Source: Diogma glabrata (Eukaryota; Arthropoda; Insecta; Diptera; Cylindrotomidae). Taken from it: a DNA stretch of 64,000 bases. The translations under genes and the position numbers were made by a program. Of this stretch, positions 1 through 10,807 are shown piece by piece. The notes under the pieces are model-generated. The model was not told where the DNA came from. It made no database searches and saw nothing but the letters and a program-made list of their open reading frames with translations. Location: positions 385,253,461 through 385,317,460 of the forward strand of contig OY856187.1 in the NCBI GenBank assembly GCA_963693315.1, read 5' to 3'. Positions within the stretch are counted from its first letter, which is position 1, and each line of letters starts with the position of its first letter.

Positions 1-263
1 AAGGTTTTGATCTAATCTTCTCCATATAATATAAGCTTATGGTGACTCGTTTAACATAAACTCACCTTTATTAATATTAATATGAAATGAATTTAATACA
101 CATGACTGTAAAAAAAATTTGTTAAAATATAACATTTTGAAAAAAGTTTTGAGTTTTGAGAAACTAATGTTAAAATAATTTTTAAGACGAATAAGTTTCA
201 TACTGTCTTTGGCTCCATCTATTGAACGCTTTTTACAATCAAAACAAAAATCAACAAATGTCA
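1..263. other. AT-rich flank, nothing assigned
   Basis: Very AT-rich. The only open frame of any length is a low-complexity minus-strand stretch rich in Lys, Phe and Asn with no recognisable motif. I see no gene. Confidence 0.5.
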
Positions 264-1250
264 ATTTTACTCTGATTCTGTTGTTAAGAAAAAAATTAGA
301 AAGGAAACTGTCATAAAAAGTAAAAACTTAATTATCATTTAGTTTTACTCTGATTTTGCATAAAAAAGCTAAAGCATATTAGCAAAGAGTTAAGACCAAT
401 TTTAAAAGGGAATATAATGGTTTGGGTTTGTTTGGGTTTGTAGTGTGACATAAAAACATTACATATTATAATTTGTTCTTTTAATTCGTATGGACATTTA
501 TTTTTGGACATTTATGTGAAATATGTGTTTTAAATAAGAGCGGGGTATATTATCTAGTGAATTTGTTCCAAATAATTTTTTTCCTGGATTGCAATATATT
601 TTTCTAAAATTCTACTCTGATTCTGCCTAAAAGGTTTTAACAAGACAATTTTTTTAAAAAAGAAATGTGTTAAGGTTTAGGTGTGTAGGTTGTCATAAAA
701 AAATTATTATAATTTGTTTAACTGCGAATGACTGAATGTTTCCAAAAATTTTCGGTATACAATTTAAATTAAATTCGTTTAAAAATCTATACCGTAATGT
801 GCCAATAGGTAGACCTTACAACAAAATATTAGAGTGTATTAGTTAGAGCCTTTGTCCCAAACCATAATTCAGAGTATGCAATCACTTTTTCTAGAAATTT
901 TAAATTATAGAAATTATGGTTGGTGTGTTCGTTTTATATTCTTCGAAAATATCATTTAATGAAATTTTACTATGATAATTCTGGTTTTGACTAAGAAACA
1001 TTAGAAAGGAAGTTGTCATAAAAACATTATTATATAGCTTTTTTCTTAAACATATATATGTATTTATCGATCTAACTTAAATGAAATTAAAAACTGTACC
1101 GTAAAGTGCCGATCACTAGACCCCTACAACAACACCGCGTGTGCTATTTAACGCTTTTGTCCCTAATAATGTTCCCGGGTATGCAAATACTTTTTCTAAT
1201 GATCAACTTTTATAGGTGTCAAAATTTTTTCAAGTAGGACAGCAAATTGC
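264..1250. repeat. Degenerate tandem repeat, units about 240-330 bp
   Basis: Three short motifs recur in the same order. ACTCTGATTYTG-like motifs occur near 268, 351, 611 and 967. TGTCATAAAAA-like motifs occur near 308, 446, 688 and 1012. A CCGTAAxGTGCC motif followed by a CTACAACA-like stretch occurs near 790 and 1097. Spacing is irregular, so the units have diverged and carry indels. No reading frame is kept across units. This looks like an old noncoding satellite or the remains of a repeat-rich transposon. The family is not recognised. Confidence 0.5.
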
Positions 1251-2180
1251 ATAGTTTTAGTCGATTTGCAGATACAAATAAACAAAAGTTTTCACCGTAA
1301 CAAGTGGTTAAAAGTTTGTTGAATCTCATTTTGAAATATGAAATTACATACTCTGAAAATTATTTTTAATTCAAAAATAGTTTTATTAAAATTAGTTTCT
1401 AGTTAAATAAAACAAAAGTGAGACAATATAAATTCAGTATTTGTATACTGAAAAATCACATGGAAATTAATCTTAATATTAAAGAAATTTGAAATTAATA
1501 TTAAAGCAATTATACTTGAACTAAATCTGTTACTGTTTTTATAGTTCTAAGCCATGTTCAATATCGAAAGTTCATCTGAAGGCGATAAACAAATTATTGT
1601 AGAATCTGAACCAAATAGCAAACATAACGAGACTTATATTTTGGTTTTACAACATATGCTTAAGCAATTCTAGTATACTCCTCAAAATATTTGGTGCCAA
1701 TATGCGAGGCTCACCCAACCAACCCACACCACTAGATAAATCTTTGGCCCAAATTATCTATCTTGCAGATTATTGGGTATGTTGTTTTTATGAGCGCAGA
1801 AAAGGTGGAAATAATTCAATCAATCGTTAAAGTTGGTAAACTTTTATTATTTATTTCATTATAATCCAAACTCATAAAATTTATTATTTACTACAAAAAA
1901 TCGTGATATCAGCTACAAAAAACATCAAAAATGTAAATTTTAGTTCGTGAAAAAGGTGCAGTTTAAAGTTTAATAGTCAAAACTATCTGTTCAGTACAAA
2001 AAGAAGTGATATCCTGTGTCAAGTAAAAACGAGTGTAAAACAAAACATTGCCAAATAATTAGGTGTTCTACATGTTTGAAATACTCACTTTGTCACTCGG
2101 ATTAGAGATAAGAATTAGAAACAACTTCAACTAACTAGGTATTAAAACAAAAGTTTCTAGTTAAAATAAAAGTACAAAAT
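1251..2180. other. AT-rich spacer, nothing assigned
   Basis: No open frame with a recognisable motif and no clear repeat boundary. The BEL-derived sequence fades out at about 2180-2200 on the right. Confidence 0.5.
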
Positions 2181-2189
2181 AATATTTAT

Positions 2190-3342
2190 TTATTTATTTA
2201 TATTCGAATACAAATGTGGAATGCGAACTTTATACGATTTCCTGTCCTCTTCTTTCAACATCAATTGCCTCTAGATTAATATCTAAAGCTCCAGTTGGCC
2301 ATTTATTTTTTCTAATTTCATCCAGAATGGACCATTCTACCATTGTGTACAACCTACTAATCTTTCCGGCGATAATCCTCTTGTAGGTACATCAGCTGGA
2401 TTCTCTGCAGATTTAACATGATACCACAGAGAGCGATTAGAGCTGCGTAATTTGTCGCTTACCCGTTTATTTTGGACAAGGTTTTTCCATTTTCTAAGAC
2501 TTTCTGGCAGCCATGATAAAACAATTGAAGAATCAGTCCATAGATTTACTGACGCTGTTTTGAATTCTGCTATATTTAATATTTGGCTCAGAAGCTTTGT
2601 CAATAGATGTGCTCTACATAATTCTAGTTTGGGTAGTGATATTCCCTTCAATGACGCTACTCTGGTTTTTGAACAGAGTAAATGTACCTTACATTCTTCG
2701 TTGCGTAGGCAACTTCAGTTGCATCACAAAACCCATGGATTTCTATTTTATTCCTTATATTTAGTATATTTCTTGGTATAAGAAGTTTTTCGAACTCTAT
2801 TAATTGCGATTTTATGTTTTTCCAAGAGTTTAATACATCATCTGGCAGCGTATCGTCCCAGTCCAGTTTTTTTGCCATAACTGTTGAAATAGTAACTTAA
2901 GCATGATAACAGATGGTGCCGACCAACCTAATGGATCAAAGATCCTCGACGATTCTGATAGCAATTTCCTTTTTGTTGGAACAAATTCATTATTCAAATG
3001 TACTTTAAAGGTAAACATGTCGTTCGATGGACTGCTCTGAAGTCCTAAAACCTTGATACATTGACCATTATCTAAATCAACAATTTTCTCATTCGTTTGA
3101 TCTGAAAGTTTTGGAAAGTTTGAACCATTTTGTTAGTTTGAGTCCCCCATGTAACATTAAACTCTCTAACTCTTTCTTTAAGGTAATAGCTTTAGCCTCA
3201 TTTTCAGCACCCGATAGCAAATCATCCACATAGAAGTCGTTTTGTAGTGCCTTAGATGCTCGCTTGTAATTTTCCCCGTGGTCCCTGCAAAGCTGAATCA
3301 AACAACGAATTGCTAAAATTGGAGCCGAAGGGCTGCCGACGC
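2190..3342 (-). pseudogene. BEL/Pao copy 1: RT palm/thumb and RNase H remnant
   Basis: Minus-strand remains of the downstream half of a Pao-type pol. The RT active-site box FYVDDLLSG is intact near 3230. Next come the A17-type connection block (SSRIFDPLGWSAP, about 2930-3000) and an RNase H segment (2337-2651) with LWTDSSIVLSWL and the family signature NPADVPTRGLSP, in which the TDS aspartate survives. The coding similarity runs on past 2337 to about 2280 and stops by about 2190. No integrase, 3' UTR or 3' LTR follows, so the element is truncated at its 3' end. Frames change near 2655, 2850 and 3050, so this is not translatable. Identification as BEL/Pao is firm. Confidence 0.88.
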
Positions 3343-3346
3343 CATA

Positions 3347-3473
3347 GCTGAAATGTATGTGAGTTTAGTTTTAACATATAAAATTATGTTTAAAATATCA
3401 GCTCTCTAGATATTCTAGTTTGGAAAAAAAAAATTTTCAAAGTTGTCAAATTTTCATGCAAAACGCATATGTT
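3347..3473 (-). other. 127-bp insert interrupting the BEL RT
   Basis: The RT reading similarity breaks between a block ending TVTYG and one beginning YGVGSPSAPILAIRC. The intervening 127 bp are noncoding and flanked by CCATA on both sides (3342-3346 and 3474-3478). Read on the minus strand the insert ends in CATTTCAG, like a 3' splice site, but it has no clear GT donor. A small insertion with a 5-bp target duplication is as good an explanation as an intron. Its internal A10 run is exactly where the second copy of the duplicated block begins. Confidence 0.5.
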
Positions 3474-4207
3474 CCATATGTCACCGTGTTTAATTCGTAT
3501 TCTTGAATGGGCTTTTCAAATGAATCTCTCCACAAAATTTTTGGAAATTTTCTATCATCCGGTTGAATCCAAATTTGTCAATACATTTTTTGTATATCTG
3601 CTACCAACGCCACAACATGGAGTCGAAATTTGACCAGAGTGCACTACAACGTTGGTTAAATTGTTGGGCCTACCATTAGTATGTTGTTCAATGACAAGCC
3701 GTTGGAAGTTTTAAATGATCCATCAAAGACAACTCGAATTTTCTTTTCAATATTCGTAGTTTTGAATACCGCATGATGCGGTAGAAAATATCCATCGTTT
3801 GGTTTGGGTTCACCTAAAAGTGTCATATGATTCAAACCAATATACTCATTAATAAAATTACTATATTCATTTTTTAATACCTCATCCTTAAGTAATCGTT
3901 GTTCAATACTCACATATCTTTTTAGTGAACCTCTATATGAATTTCCGAGCTCAAGAGGATTCGTTTTAAAGTGAAACCTAACCACATATCTTTTATCATT
4001 TCCCTGGGTATATGTATTAAGGAAAAATTCTTCACATTTAATTTCTTCTTCACTTAAGCATGTAGTCGATTCAACTTCTTCATATTCCCAAAATTTGCGT
4101 AGTGAATCTTCGATATCGATACACGTATGATTATTTGAAACATTTTTAACTGGTGGTCTCATTGGACTAGACGAACAACCTCCTCTTATCCAACCAAACA
4201 GTGTTTT
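3474..4207 (-). pseudogene. BEL/Pao copy 1: N-terminal reverse transcriptase
   Basis: A 168-codon open stretch (3656-4162) matches the start of Pao RT, ending in RVVFDGSFKTSNGLSLN and NNILMVGPTI. Past its stop, similarity continues in shifted frames through VADIQKMY and KILWRD to about 3475. Upstream, a block resembling TLFGWIRGG joins the protease reading frame through a TAA at 4207, and the identical TAA is present in copy 2. Both copies therefore carry the same break. Confidence 0.88.
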
Positions 4208-4849
4208 TTAAGCGACTATGTTGTTTTGTTTGTTTTTGAAATGCCCATCTTGTAAGATATCCAAAAATACATCGTTTCCAAGAAGAATGTCTATTTTATC
4301 TGGTTGTGTAAAGTGAGGATCTGCGAGAGGTAATGGGTCACAATATTTTATTTCATTTCCATATAAACTAAAAGGTGGTGTGATGTTAGTTATTTTGCTT
4401 AGTACCAGTGCAAAAACCTCAAGTTTTTGCTGCGGATCATGTATAGAGCTCATCACAATATTAGTGCAACCTTTAGTAGTAACACCTTTTAAAGACAGAC
4501 CCGTAATAGATATTTTTGCATGAGAATGCGGCAGATTAAGTCTCTGAAGACATTCAACTGAAATAAAAGACATTTCAGAACCAGAATCAAGTAGAATTCT
4601 TCATTCCTGAAAGCCGCCCTAACAGTCCTTAACATATGCGCGAGCAGTTAACAGAATTGAACGTGCTGGAGTTACATCAATGTTGGAAACTCCAACATGA
4701 GAATTGTTTATATTTATTTCTTCTGTTTCTTTTTCTTGAATTAGGTGATATGCTTCAGTTTCTGTTGGTTCAACAGGCTTGGGAGATAACAATTTTGATT
4801 CATTCGCATTTGATACTAAATCAGTGTGTAGCATGCTGTGATACTTTCG
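4208..4849 (-). pseudogene. BEL/Pao copy 1: aspartic protease (DUF1758-type)
   Basis: The segment contains LLDSGSEMSFIS (about 4560-4600), the catalytic Asp-Ser-Gly of BEL proteases, followed by a 121-codon open stretch with ILLGNDVFLDIL, the usual C-terminal Gly-x-Asp element. Two in-frame stops (TAG and TGA) lie just before the catalytic motif, around 4600-4625, and both recur at the same places in copy 2. The role in a live element would be Gag-Pol maturation. Here it cannot be made. Confidence 0.85.
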
Positions 4850-6008
4850 CCTACAATAAGTACACCTTTTCCATGATTTGTATTAAACAACTGAATGTCC
4901 AGAAGACAAGCAATTGTAGCATAAATATAACTCTTGTACTAATTTTCTTCTATCATTTAATGTCTTTCCTTTTAATTATTCACAGTCAAATATACGGTGA
5001 TTTCCTTTACAGTAATTGCAAATAAATTCATATGATTGATTCCCTTTTGCCACAAATGTTCTTGCTGCACTCCTGTTTGGTTTAGATTGATAGGTTCCTT
5101 TCGCTAAAAATTCATTTGTTTCCATATTATCACATCTATTTGAAAGAAATTTCAAAAACTCTTTAAATGACGGAAAATTGCTTTGTTTTGGACAATCAGC
5201 TCATGCTTGCCTAGTTTCTCGATCGCATTTGTCCAAATAAAGGTAAATTAGAAATTGGTCTCTATTTTCAGCTTCATCGCCAACATTGGTTAAATGTCGA
5301 AGACTCTTATTAGAGTTTGATAACACTACAGCTGGCTCCATAAAATATTTTATCAACGATATTACTACTAGCCCTGGTTTGTAATATCTTTGAATTATCT
5401 TTTCCCATGCATCTTGATAATTGGCATCGGTTATCTGAATATGGTTGATTAATGCTTCAGCTTTACCCTTTAGAATACTTCTCAAATATTGGAATTTATG
5501 AGCATTAGTTAAAGATCCATTATTATGAACGGTAAAGGTAAAGGTCACTGAACGATGAAAATTCCATATAACTACCATTAAAGATGGGTATATTAATTCG
5601 AGGTAGTCGAACTTCTGTGGTTGCAGTTTGTGACTGGTTTGATTTGTCAAAGAAGCTTTTCTGTTGATCAGCAAATCAACCCATTGTAGTATCTAACTGA
5701 TCCTGTATAGCCGTATGTTTTGGATCACGATTTCCCAGTGCGATACGTAACTTTTCTTTAATTGCATAAAATGAATCTTCAAAGTCCTCAATTTCCGATT
5801 TCATTCCAGGAAATCCACTAAGCTTGTCATAGACTTCAACAAATTCTAGGTAGTAGCGTTCCAACATTTCTAAACGAACATTGATAGCTTTCGAAGTAGT
5901 TTTGACGTTGATTTTATTAACGAAGTTGGTACACAATCGTGAACATGAGTCCATATTGCCACGCTTTCGTTTTAAATCTGCCATGATTTCTGCCTCATCG
6001 GCCATCAT
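4850..6008 (-). pseudogene. BEL/Pao copy 1: gag
   Basis: Starts MMADEAEIMADLKRKRGN at 6008. A DUF1759-type capsid region includes ISLIKYFMEPAVV and LTNVGDEAENRD. Two zinc knuckles follow in decayed form: an ICNYCKG-type one near 5020 and a LCYNCLSSGHS-type one near 4920. Compared with copy 2 there is a nonsense codon at 5674-5676 where copy 2 has CGA (C-to-T on the coding strand), and a scrambled few codons near 5530. A further TGA at about 5199 is shared with copy 2. The putative start lies 58 bases downstream of the primer-binding site, as expected for a BEL gag. Confidence 0.87.
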
Positions 6009-6065
6009 GAAGACTATACTTTAAAATAGTTAAAAATAAGTGTTTTAAAATAACATGTGGTTAAA

Positions 6066-6082
6066 TCCGGCTCGAAGGACCA
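6066..6082 (-). promoter_or_regulatory. Primer-binding site, tRNA-Tyr type (BEL copy 1)
   Basis: The plus strand reads TCCGGCTCGAAGGACCA, which is the 3' end of animal tRNA-Tyr including CCA. On the minus (element) strand it is therefore the 17-nt primer-binding site. The next plus-strand bases are TG, the complement of an LTR ending in CA, so the 5' LTR abuts the site with no gap. The tRNA identity rests on the CCTTCGA acceptor arm I know for tRNA-Tyr. Confidence 0.82.
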
Positions 6083-6680
6083 TGAACAAAATAGTAGAGC
6101 TAAACTCTTAAATAGATTTTTTAACAAAGCACTTATTATTTACTGATTTTAATTTTTACTTCTTAACAGATTTTCTTATTTTATAGATTTTCAAAATCAA
6201 TCAAATTATTGTAGCCGGTTAAATAATTATAAAAGAAAGAAAAAAATAAATGAATTGAATTGTATACTTATCTTCTGCTGGTCTCAAAACGAAAGTGAAT
6301 TTATTTTCAATATTTACACGAAAATAAAAAAAACCACAATTTTCTACAAAAATAAGTGTTTTTGTTTTAAATTGTAGAATTGATTTCTTTCGAAATGCAT
6401 CTTAATATTCATATTGCATCAAGTGCATGGAGGGATCAGTTTTTATTAATTTGTTAATTTTTTTCTATATTTTGATCCACGGGTGTGACAACCCCGCGTA
6501 CTCCAGTCCCTGCTATTGCCATATAAGTTAACGTGAGATATCGCATACCACTGGCAATAGCAGTGAGATATCACTAGCCAAGGTGATATCTTAGGGGTGC
6601 TGGCGGATGAACTGCATTCAGTCAACGGTAGCACTCTAAATCTTAGCTAATGAATATTCCTTGATGCTGGAACGCTGTAG
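6083..6680 (-). repeat. BEL 5' LTR, copy 1 (outer end uncertain)
   Basis: The inner end is set by the primer site at 6066-6082. The outer end is placed near 6670-6680 because a diverged copy of the same sequence (25546-25627 plus 30321-30500) loses similarity there. It contains an inverted repeat, TGCTATTGCCA (6511-6521) with TGGCAATAGCA (6552-6562), and a GTGAGATATCAC-like dyad. The element's own 3' LTR is missing, so the outer boundary cannot be confirmed. Confidence 0.6.
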
Positions 6681-6726
6681 CTTGCTCGAAGAAACGAGCC
6701 TTCATATAACTATATATCTGAGCTTT

Positions 6727-7099
6727 AATCATTGAAAAATAGACTGCGTCCCATAATCAAGGATTATGCCATTAGCTGGACTATTGGCAAACCAATTTTA
6801 GTTTTGTTCCTGCAAATTTTTAAAACAAATTTGCTTTTTATCTCTTATTTTATTTTTATTTTCCGTATCCTATCACAAAATATTGGCCTATGTCATATTT
6901 TATATGTGATAGGATTTATGGTTTAGTTATCCATTATTTAACAAAAAAAATATTGAAAAAAAAAAACAGATTTGCGTCCATTAACATCCTTTGAACGCAT
7001 GTTGTTGTGGGACCTTGGTCTTAAAAGGTTTTTATGTGTTGTTGTGACACATATAGTAATGCCTACTACACAACACATTTTATTAAAAAAAAAAAAAAA
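6727..7099 (+). mobile_element. Small poly(A)-tailed retroposon, copy 1
   Basis: Two blocks related to the Jockey/CR1-like elements of this window sit together. The first (about 6858-6925) resembles the leader of the Jockey relic at 57284-57345 and contains the inverted repeat ATCCTATC / GTGATAGGAT. The second (about 6990-7065) matches the 3' end seen at 21860-21960, including CATGTTGTTGTGGGAC and CTTAAAAGGTTTTTATGTGT. It ends in a run of 17 A at 7083-7099. Together they look like an internally deleted, non-autonomous derivative. No target duplication is visible. Confidence 0.55.
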
Positions 7100-7986
7100 A
7101 AGTAACCTGCTATAATAATTCGATCGATCAGATAAAATAATTGATTTGAAATGAACATTTAGGCAAATAGCTCGAAAATTATTAACGTATATATATAGGA
7201 GTTAACTATAAAAATATATATTTCAATTTATAACCTATTCTAAATTAATTACAATTTTCATCTTGCCTTCATCTCTTAACTTCAGTATGCGGTGATCCTC
7301 AACATACGTTACGTTCATTGAAATATCAACAACGTTAGATAAAAGTTTTTGTGGAAAGTGCAAGTGCATATATTTGGTCTAGTCTTGATTAATGTTCATT
7401 CTGTTGGCCTTAAAGTACAAAATGCGCTTTATGTAGATGAAATTTTGATAACGGAATTCACACTAACTGTGATTCATATGACAAAAATTATTTAATGATT
7501 AAAAAATTCAATGAATTCATTGCGCTCGCGAATGAAGCAATTGACGAGAATTCACTTCTTTTTTGTTGAAAATATTTTATTTATCTCGTTTGCTTTACAT
7601 TTCAAAAGGTCTAACTTTTTGTCAGATGGCTGGCGTTTTGTTGATAAAAATTCTTTCTTTCAAGCCCAAAAAAAACATGTTCGAAAATCAAGCGAGGCAT
7701 TTTCACTCGAGTGAGTGTGCCACTCTGTAAATATGTTAATGAGGTAAGATAAGATAAAAGATCAACTACGGCGCGCCATTTTTGATGCAACGTTTTTGGT
7801 ACGCATAAAGGTGGAAGTTCTCAGGGTATTGCGATCCTGATAGTTTAGAAATTTAAATTAAAATAATTTTCTGTTATAATTTTTGCTTAGTATTGTTTAT
7901 TTGACGTTGACTTCGTTTCGTGTTAGTATGGGTAGCCCATATAGCTTATCATAAATTAGTTTTGTATTAAGGTTTGTTTTAATAAG
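7100..7986. other. Flanking DNA carried in the duplication, copy 1
   Basis: AT-rich. Open frames near 7511-7714 lack any recognised motif. A GAG-GTAAGA sequence near 7741-7750 and a TTTTTTTAG near 8018-8026 look like splice donor and acceptor, but no frame joins sensibly across them. Function unknown. Confidence 0.4.
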
Positions 7987-8136
7987 ATGCATAGTTGCAC
8001 AATTTTCCGAAAAGTTGTTTTTTTAGGTAATTCTGACGACGCGAACGAGCAAACATACGACGAATACATCGAATCTTACGATAATCCTACATTTGACCAA
8101 TCCGAACAATTAGAAGACATATATTTTTTAGACTAA
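7987..8136 (+). CDS. Small orphan ORF, 49 codons, acidic C-terminus
   Basis: An ATG at 7987 opens a 49-codon frame that crosses out of the duplicated block into the unique 130-bp spacer and ends at TAA near 8134-8136. The N-terminal 14 residues (MHSCTIFRKVVFLG) are also present in copy 2, where the frame ends four codons later. The rest is unique, notably less AT-rich than its surroundings, and acidic (EYIESYDNPTFDQ, then QLEDIYFLD). No domain is recognised. It could be the last exon of a displaced gene, since the sequence just before the glycine codon looks like a splice acceptor, or chance. Confidence 0.3.
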   Translation: MHSCTIFRKVVFLGNSDDANEQTYDEYIESYDNPTFDQSEQLEDIYFLD

Positions 8137-8159
8137 GCCACTCTTCGCTCCCTTACTAC
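8137..8159. other. End of unique spacer between duplicated blocks
   Basis: Last part of the 130-bp filler (8030-8159) lying between the two duplicated copies. No feature seen. Confidence 0.4.
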
Positions 8160-8210
8160 GAAAAAAAAAATTTTCAAAGTTGTCAAATTTTCATGCAAAA
8201 CGCATATGTT

Positions 8211-8944
8211 CCATATGTCACCGTGTTTAATTCGTATTCTTGAATGGGCTTTTCAAATGAATCTCTCCACAAAATTTTTGGAAATTTTCTATCATCCGGT
8301 TGAATCCAAATTTGTCAATACATTTTTTGTATATCTGCTACCAACGCCACAACATGGAGTCGAAATTTGACCAGAGTGCACTACAACGTTGGTTAAATTG
8401 TTGGGCCTACCATTAGTATGTTGTTCAATGACAAGCCGTTGGAAGTTTTAAATGATCCATCAAAGACAACTCGAATTTTCTTTTCAATATTCGTAGTTTT
8501 GAATACCGCATGATGCGGTAGAAAATATCCATCGTTTGGTTTGGGTTCACCTAAAAGTGTCATATGATTCAAACCAATATACTCATTAATAAAATTACTA
8601 TATTCATTTTTTAATACCTCATCCTTAAGTAATCGTTGTTCAATACTCACATATCTTTTTAGTGAACCTCTATATGAATTTCCGAGCTCAAGAGGATTCG
8701 TTTTAAAGTGAAACCTAACCACATATCTTTTATCATTTCCCTGGGTATATGTATTAAGGAAAAATTCTTCACATTTAATTTCTTCTTCACTTAAGCATGT
8801 AGTCGATTCAACTTCTTCATATTCCCAAAATTTGCGTAGTGAATCTTCGATATCGATACACGTATGATTATTTGAAACATTTTTAACTGGTGGTCTCATT
8901 GGACTAGACGAACAACCTCCTCTTATCCAACCAAACAGTGTTTT
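8211..8944 (-). pseudogene. BEL/Pao copy 2: N-terminal reverse transcriptase
   Basis: The 168-codon open stretch at 8393-8899 is identical in protein sequence to 3656-4162. The active-site (YVDD) half of RT and all later domains are absent, because the duplicated block begins at 8160 within the RT insert. The TAA that separates it from the protease frame (about 8944) is the same as in copy 1. Confidence 0.88.
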
Positions 8945-9586
8945 TTAAGCGACTATGTTGTTTTGTTTGTTTTTGAAATGCCCATCTTGTAAGATATCCA
9001 AAAATACATCGTTTCCAAGAAGAATGTCTATTTTATCTGGTTGTGTAAAGTGAGGATCTGCGAGAGGTAATGGGTCACAATATTTTATTTCATTTCCATA
9101 TAAACTAAAAGGTGGTGTGATGTTAGTTATTTTGCTTAGTACCAGTGCAAAAACCTCAAGTTTTTGCTGCGGATCATGTATAGAGCTCATCACAATATTA
9201 GTGCAACCTTTAGTAGTAACACCTTTTAAAGACAGACCCGTAATAGATATTTTTGCATGAGAATGCGGCAGATTAAGTCTCTGAAGACATTCAACTGAAA
9301 TAAAAGACATTTCAGAACCAGAATCAAGTAGAATTCTTCATTCCTGAAAGCCGCCCTAACAGTCCTTAACATATGCGCGAGCAGTTAACAGAATTGAACG
9401 TGCTGGAGTTACATCAATGTTGGAAACTCCAACATGAGAATTGTTTATATTTATTTCTTCTGTTTCTTTTTCTTGAATTAGGTGATATGTTACAGTTTCT
9501 GTTGGTTCAACAGGCTTGGGAGATAACAATTTTGATTCATTCGCATTTGATACTAAATCAGTGTGTAGCATGCTGTGATACTTTCG
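8945..9586 (-). pseudogene. BEL/Pao copy 2: aspartic protease
   Basis: Same as copy 1, with LLDSGSEMSFIS and LLGNDVFLDIL present. The TAG and TGA stops before the catalytic motif are conserved between the copies. One codon pair upstream differs (TVTYHL here against TEAYHL in copy 1). Confidence 0.85.
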
Positions 9587-10750
9587 CCTACAATAAGTAC
9601 ACCTTTTCCATGATTTGTATTAAACAACTGAATGTCCAGAAGACAAGCAATTGTAGTATAAATGTAACTCTTGTACTAATTTTCTTCTATCATTGAATGT
9701 CTTTCCTTTGAATTATTCACAGTCAAATATACGGTGATTTCCTTTACAGTAATTGCAAATAAATTCATATGATTGATTCCCTTTTGCCACAAATGTTCTT
9801 GCTGTACTCCTGTTTGGTTTGGATTGATAGGTTCCTTTCGCTAAAAATTCATTTGTTTCCATATTATCACATCTATTTGAAAGAAATTTCAAAAACTCTT
9901 TAAATGACGGAAAATTGCTTTGTTTTGGACAATCAGCTCATGCTTGCCTAGTTTCTCGATCGCATTTTTCCAAATAAAGGTAAATTAGAAATGGGTCTCT
10001 ATTTTCAGCTTCATCGCCAACATTGGTTAAATGTCGAAGACTCTTATTAGAGTTTGATAACACTACAGCTGGCTCCATAAAATATTTTATCAACGATATT
10101 ACTACTAGCCCTGGTTTGTAATATCTTTGAATTATCTTTTCCCATGCATCTTCATAATTGGCATCGGTTATCTGAATATGGTTGATTAATGCTTCAGCTT
10201 TGCCCTTTAGAATACTTCTCAAATATTGGAATTTATGAGCATTAGTTAAAGAACCATTATTATGAACGGTTGCCACGTAAAGGTCACTGAACGATGAAAA
10301 TTCAATATAACTACCATTAAAGATGGGTATATTAATTCGAGGTAGTCGAACTTCTGTGGTTGCAGTTTGTGACTGGTTTGGTTTGTCAAAGAAGCTTTGC
10401 TGTTGATCAGCAGATCGACCCATTGTAGTATCTAACTGATCCTGTATAGCCGTATGTTTTGGATCACGATTTCCCAGTGCGATACGTAACTTTTCTTTAA
10501 TTGCATAATATGAATCTTCAAAGTCCTCAATTTCCGATTTCATTCCAGGAAATCCACTAAGCTTGTCATCGACTTCAACAAATTCTAGGTAGTAGCGTTC
10601 CAACATTTCTAAACGAACATTGATAGCTTCCGAAGTAGTTTTGACGTTGATTTTATTAACGAAGTCGGTACACAATCGTGAACATGAGCCCTTTATATTG
10701 CCACGCTTTCGTTTTAAATCTGCCATGATTTCTGCCTCATCGGCCATCAT
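9587..10750 (-). pseudogene. BEL/Pao copy 2: gag, longest intact stretch
   Basis: A 270-codon open frame (9938-10750) covers most of gag. It has an N-terminal basic segment (KRKRGNIKG), a helical region around residues 30-95, then the DUF1759-type block beginning LPRINIPIFNGSYIEF and running through IIQRYYKPGLVV. A TGA at 9936-9938, shared with copy 1, ends it. The zinc-knuckle part follows in broken form down to about 9587. The frame is better kept than in copy 1, which has an extra nonsense codon, so copy 2 is closer to the ancestral gag. Confidence 0.87.
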
Positions 10751-10807
10751 GAAGACTATACTTTAAAATTGTTAAAAATAAGTGTTTTAAAATAACATGT
10801 GGTTAAA

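Larger units (their letters stand above)
3423..8029. repeat. Tandem segmental duplication, copy 1 (4.6 kb)
   Basis: Almost the same sequence recurs at 8160-12770, in direct orientation. The block starts inside the A10 run at 3424-3433 and ends at an AGGTA shared by both copies. It takes in part of the BEL pol, all of gag, the primer site and LTR, a small retroposon, and about 0.9 kb of flank. Copies differ by scattered substitutions and small indels (I judge 97-98 percent identity by eye). They are separated by 130 bp found only once. Confidence 0.92.

Noticed and set aside
2452..2781. 109-codon plus-strand frame opposite the BEL RNase H.
   Set aside because: Antisense to an identified pol domain, with no motif of its own.
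4636..5025. 129-codon plus-strand frame, repeated at 9373-9696.
   Set aside because: Antisense to BEL gag/protease. The second copy is kept only because the block is duplicated.
7744..8026. Possible intron with GTAAGA donor and TTTTTTTAG acceptor feeding the orphan ORF.
   Set aside because: The upstream frames that stay open to the donor do not join in phase to the acidic ORF, so no spliced gene is supported.
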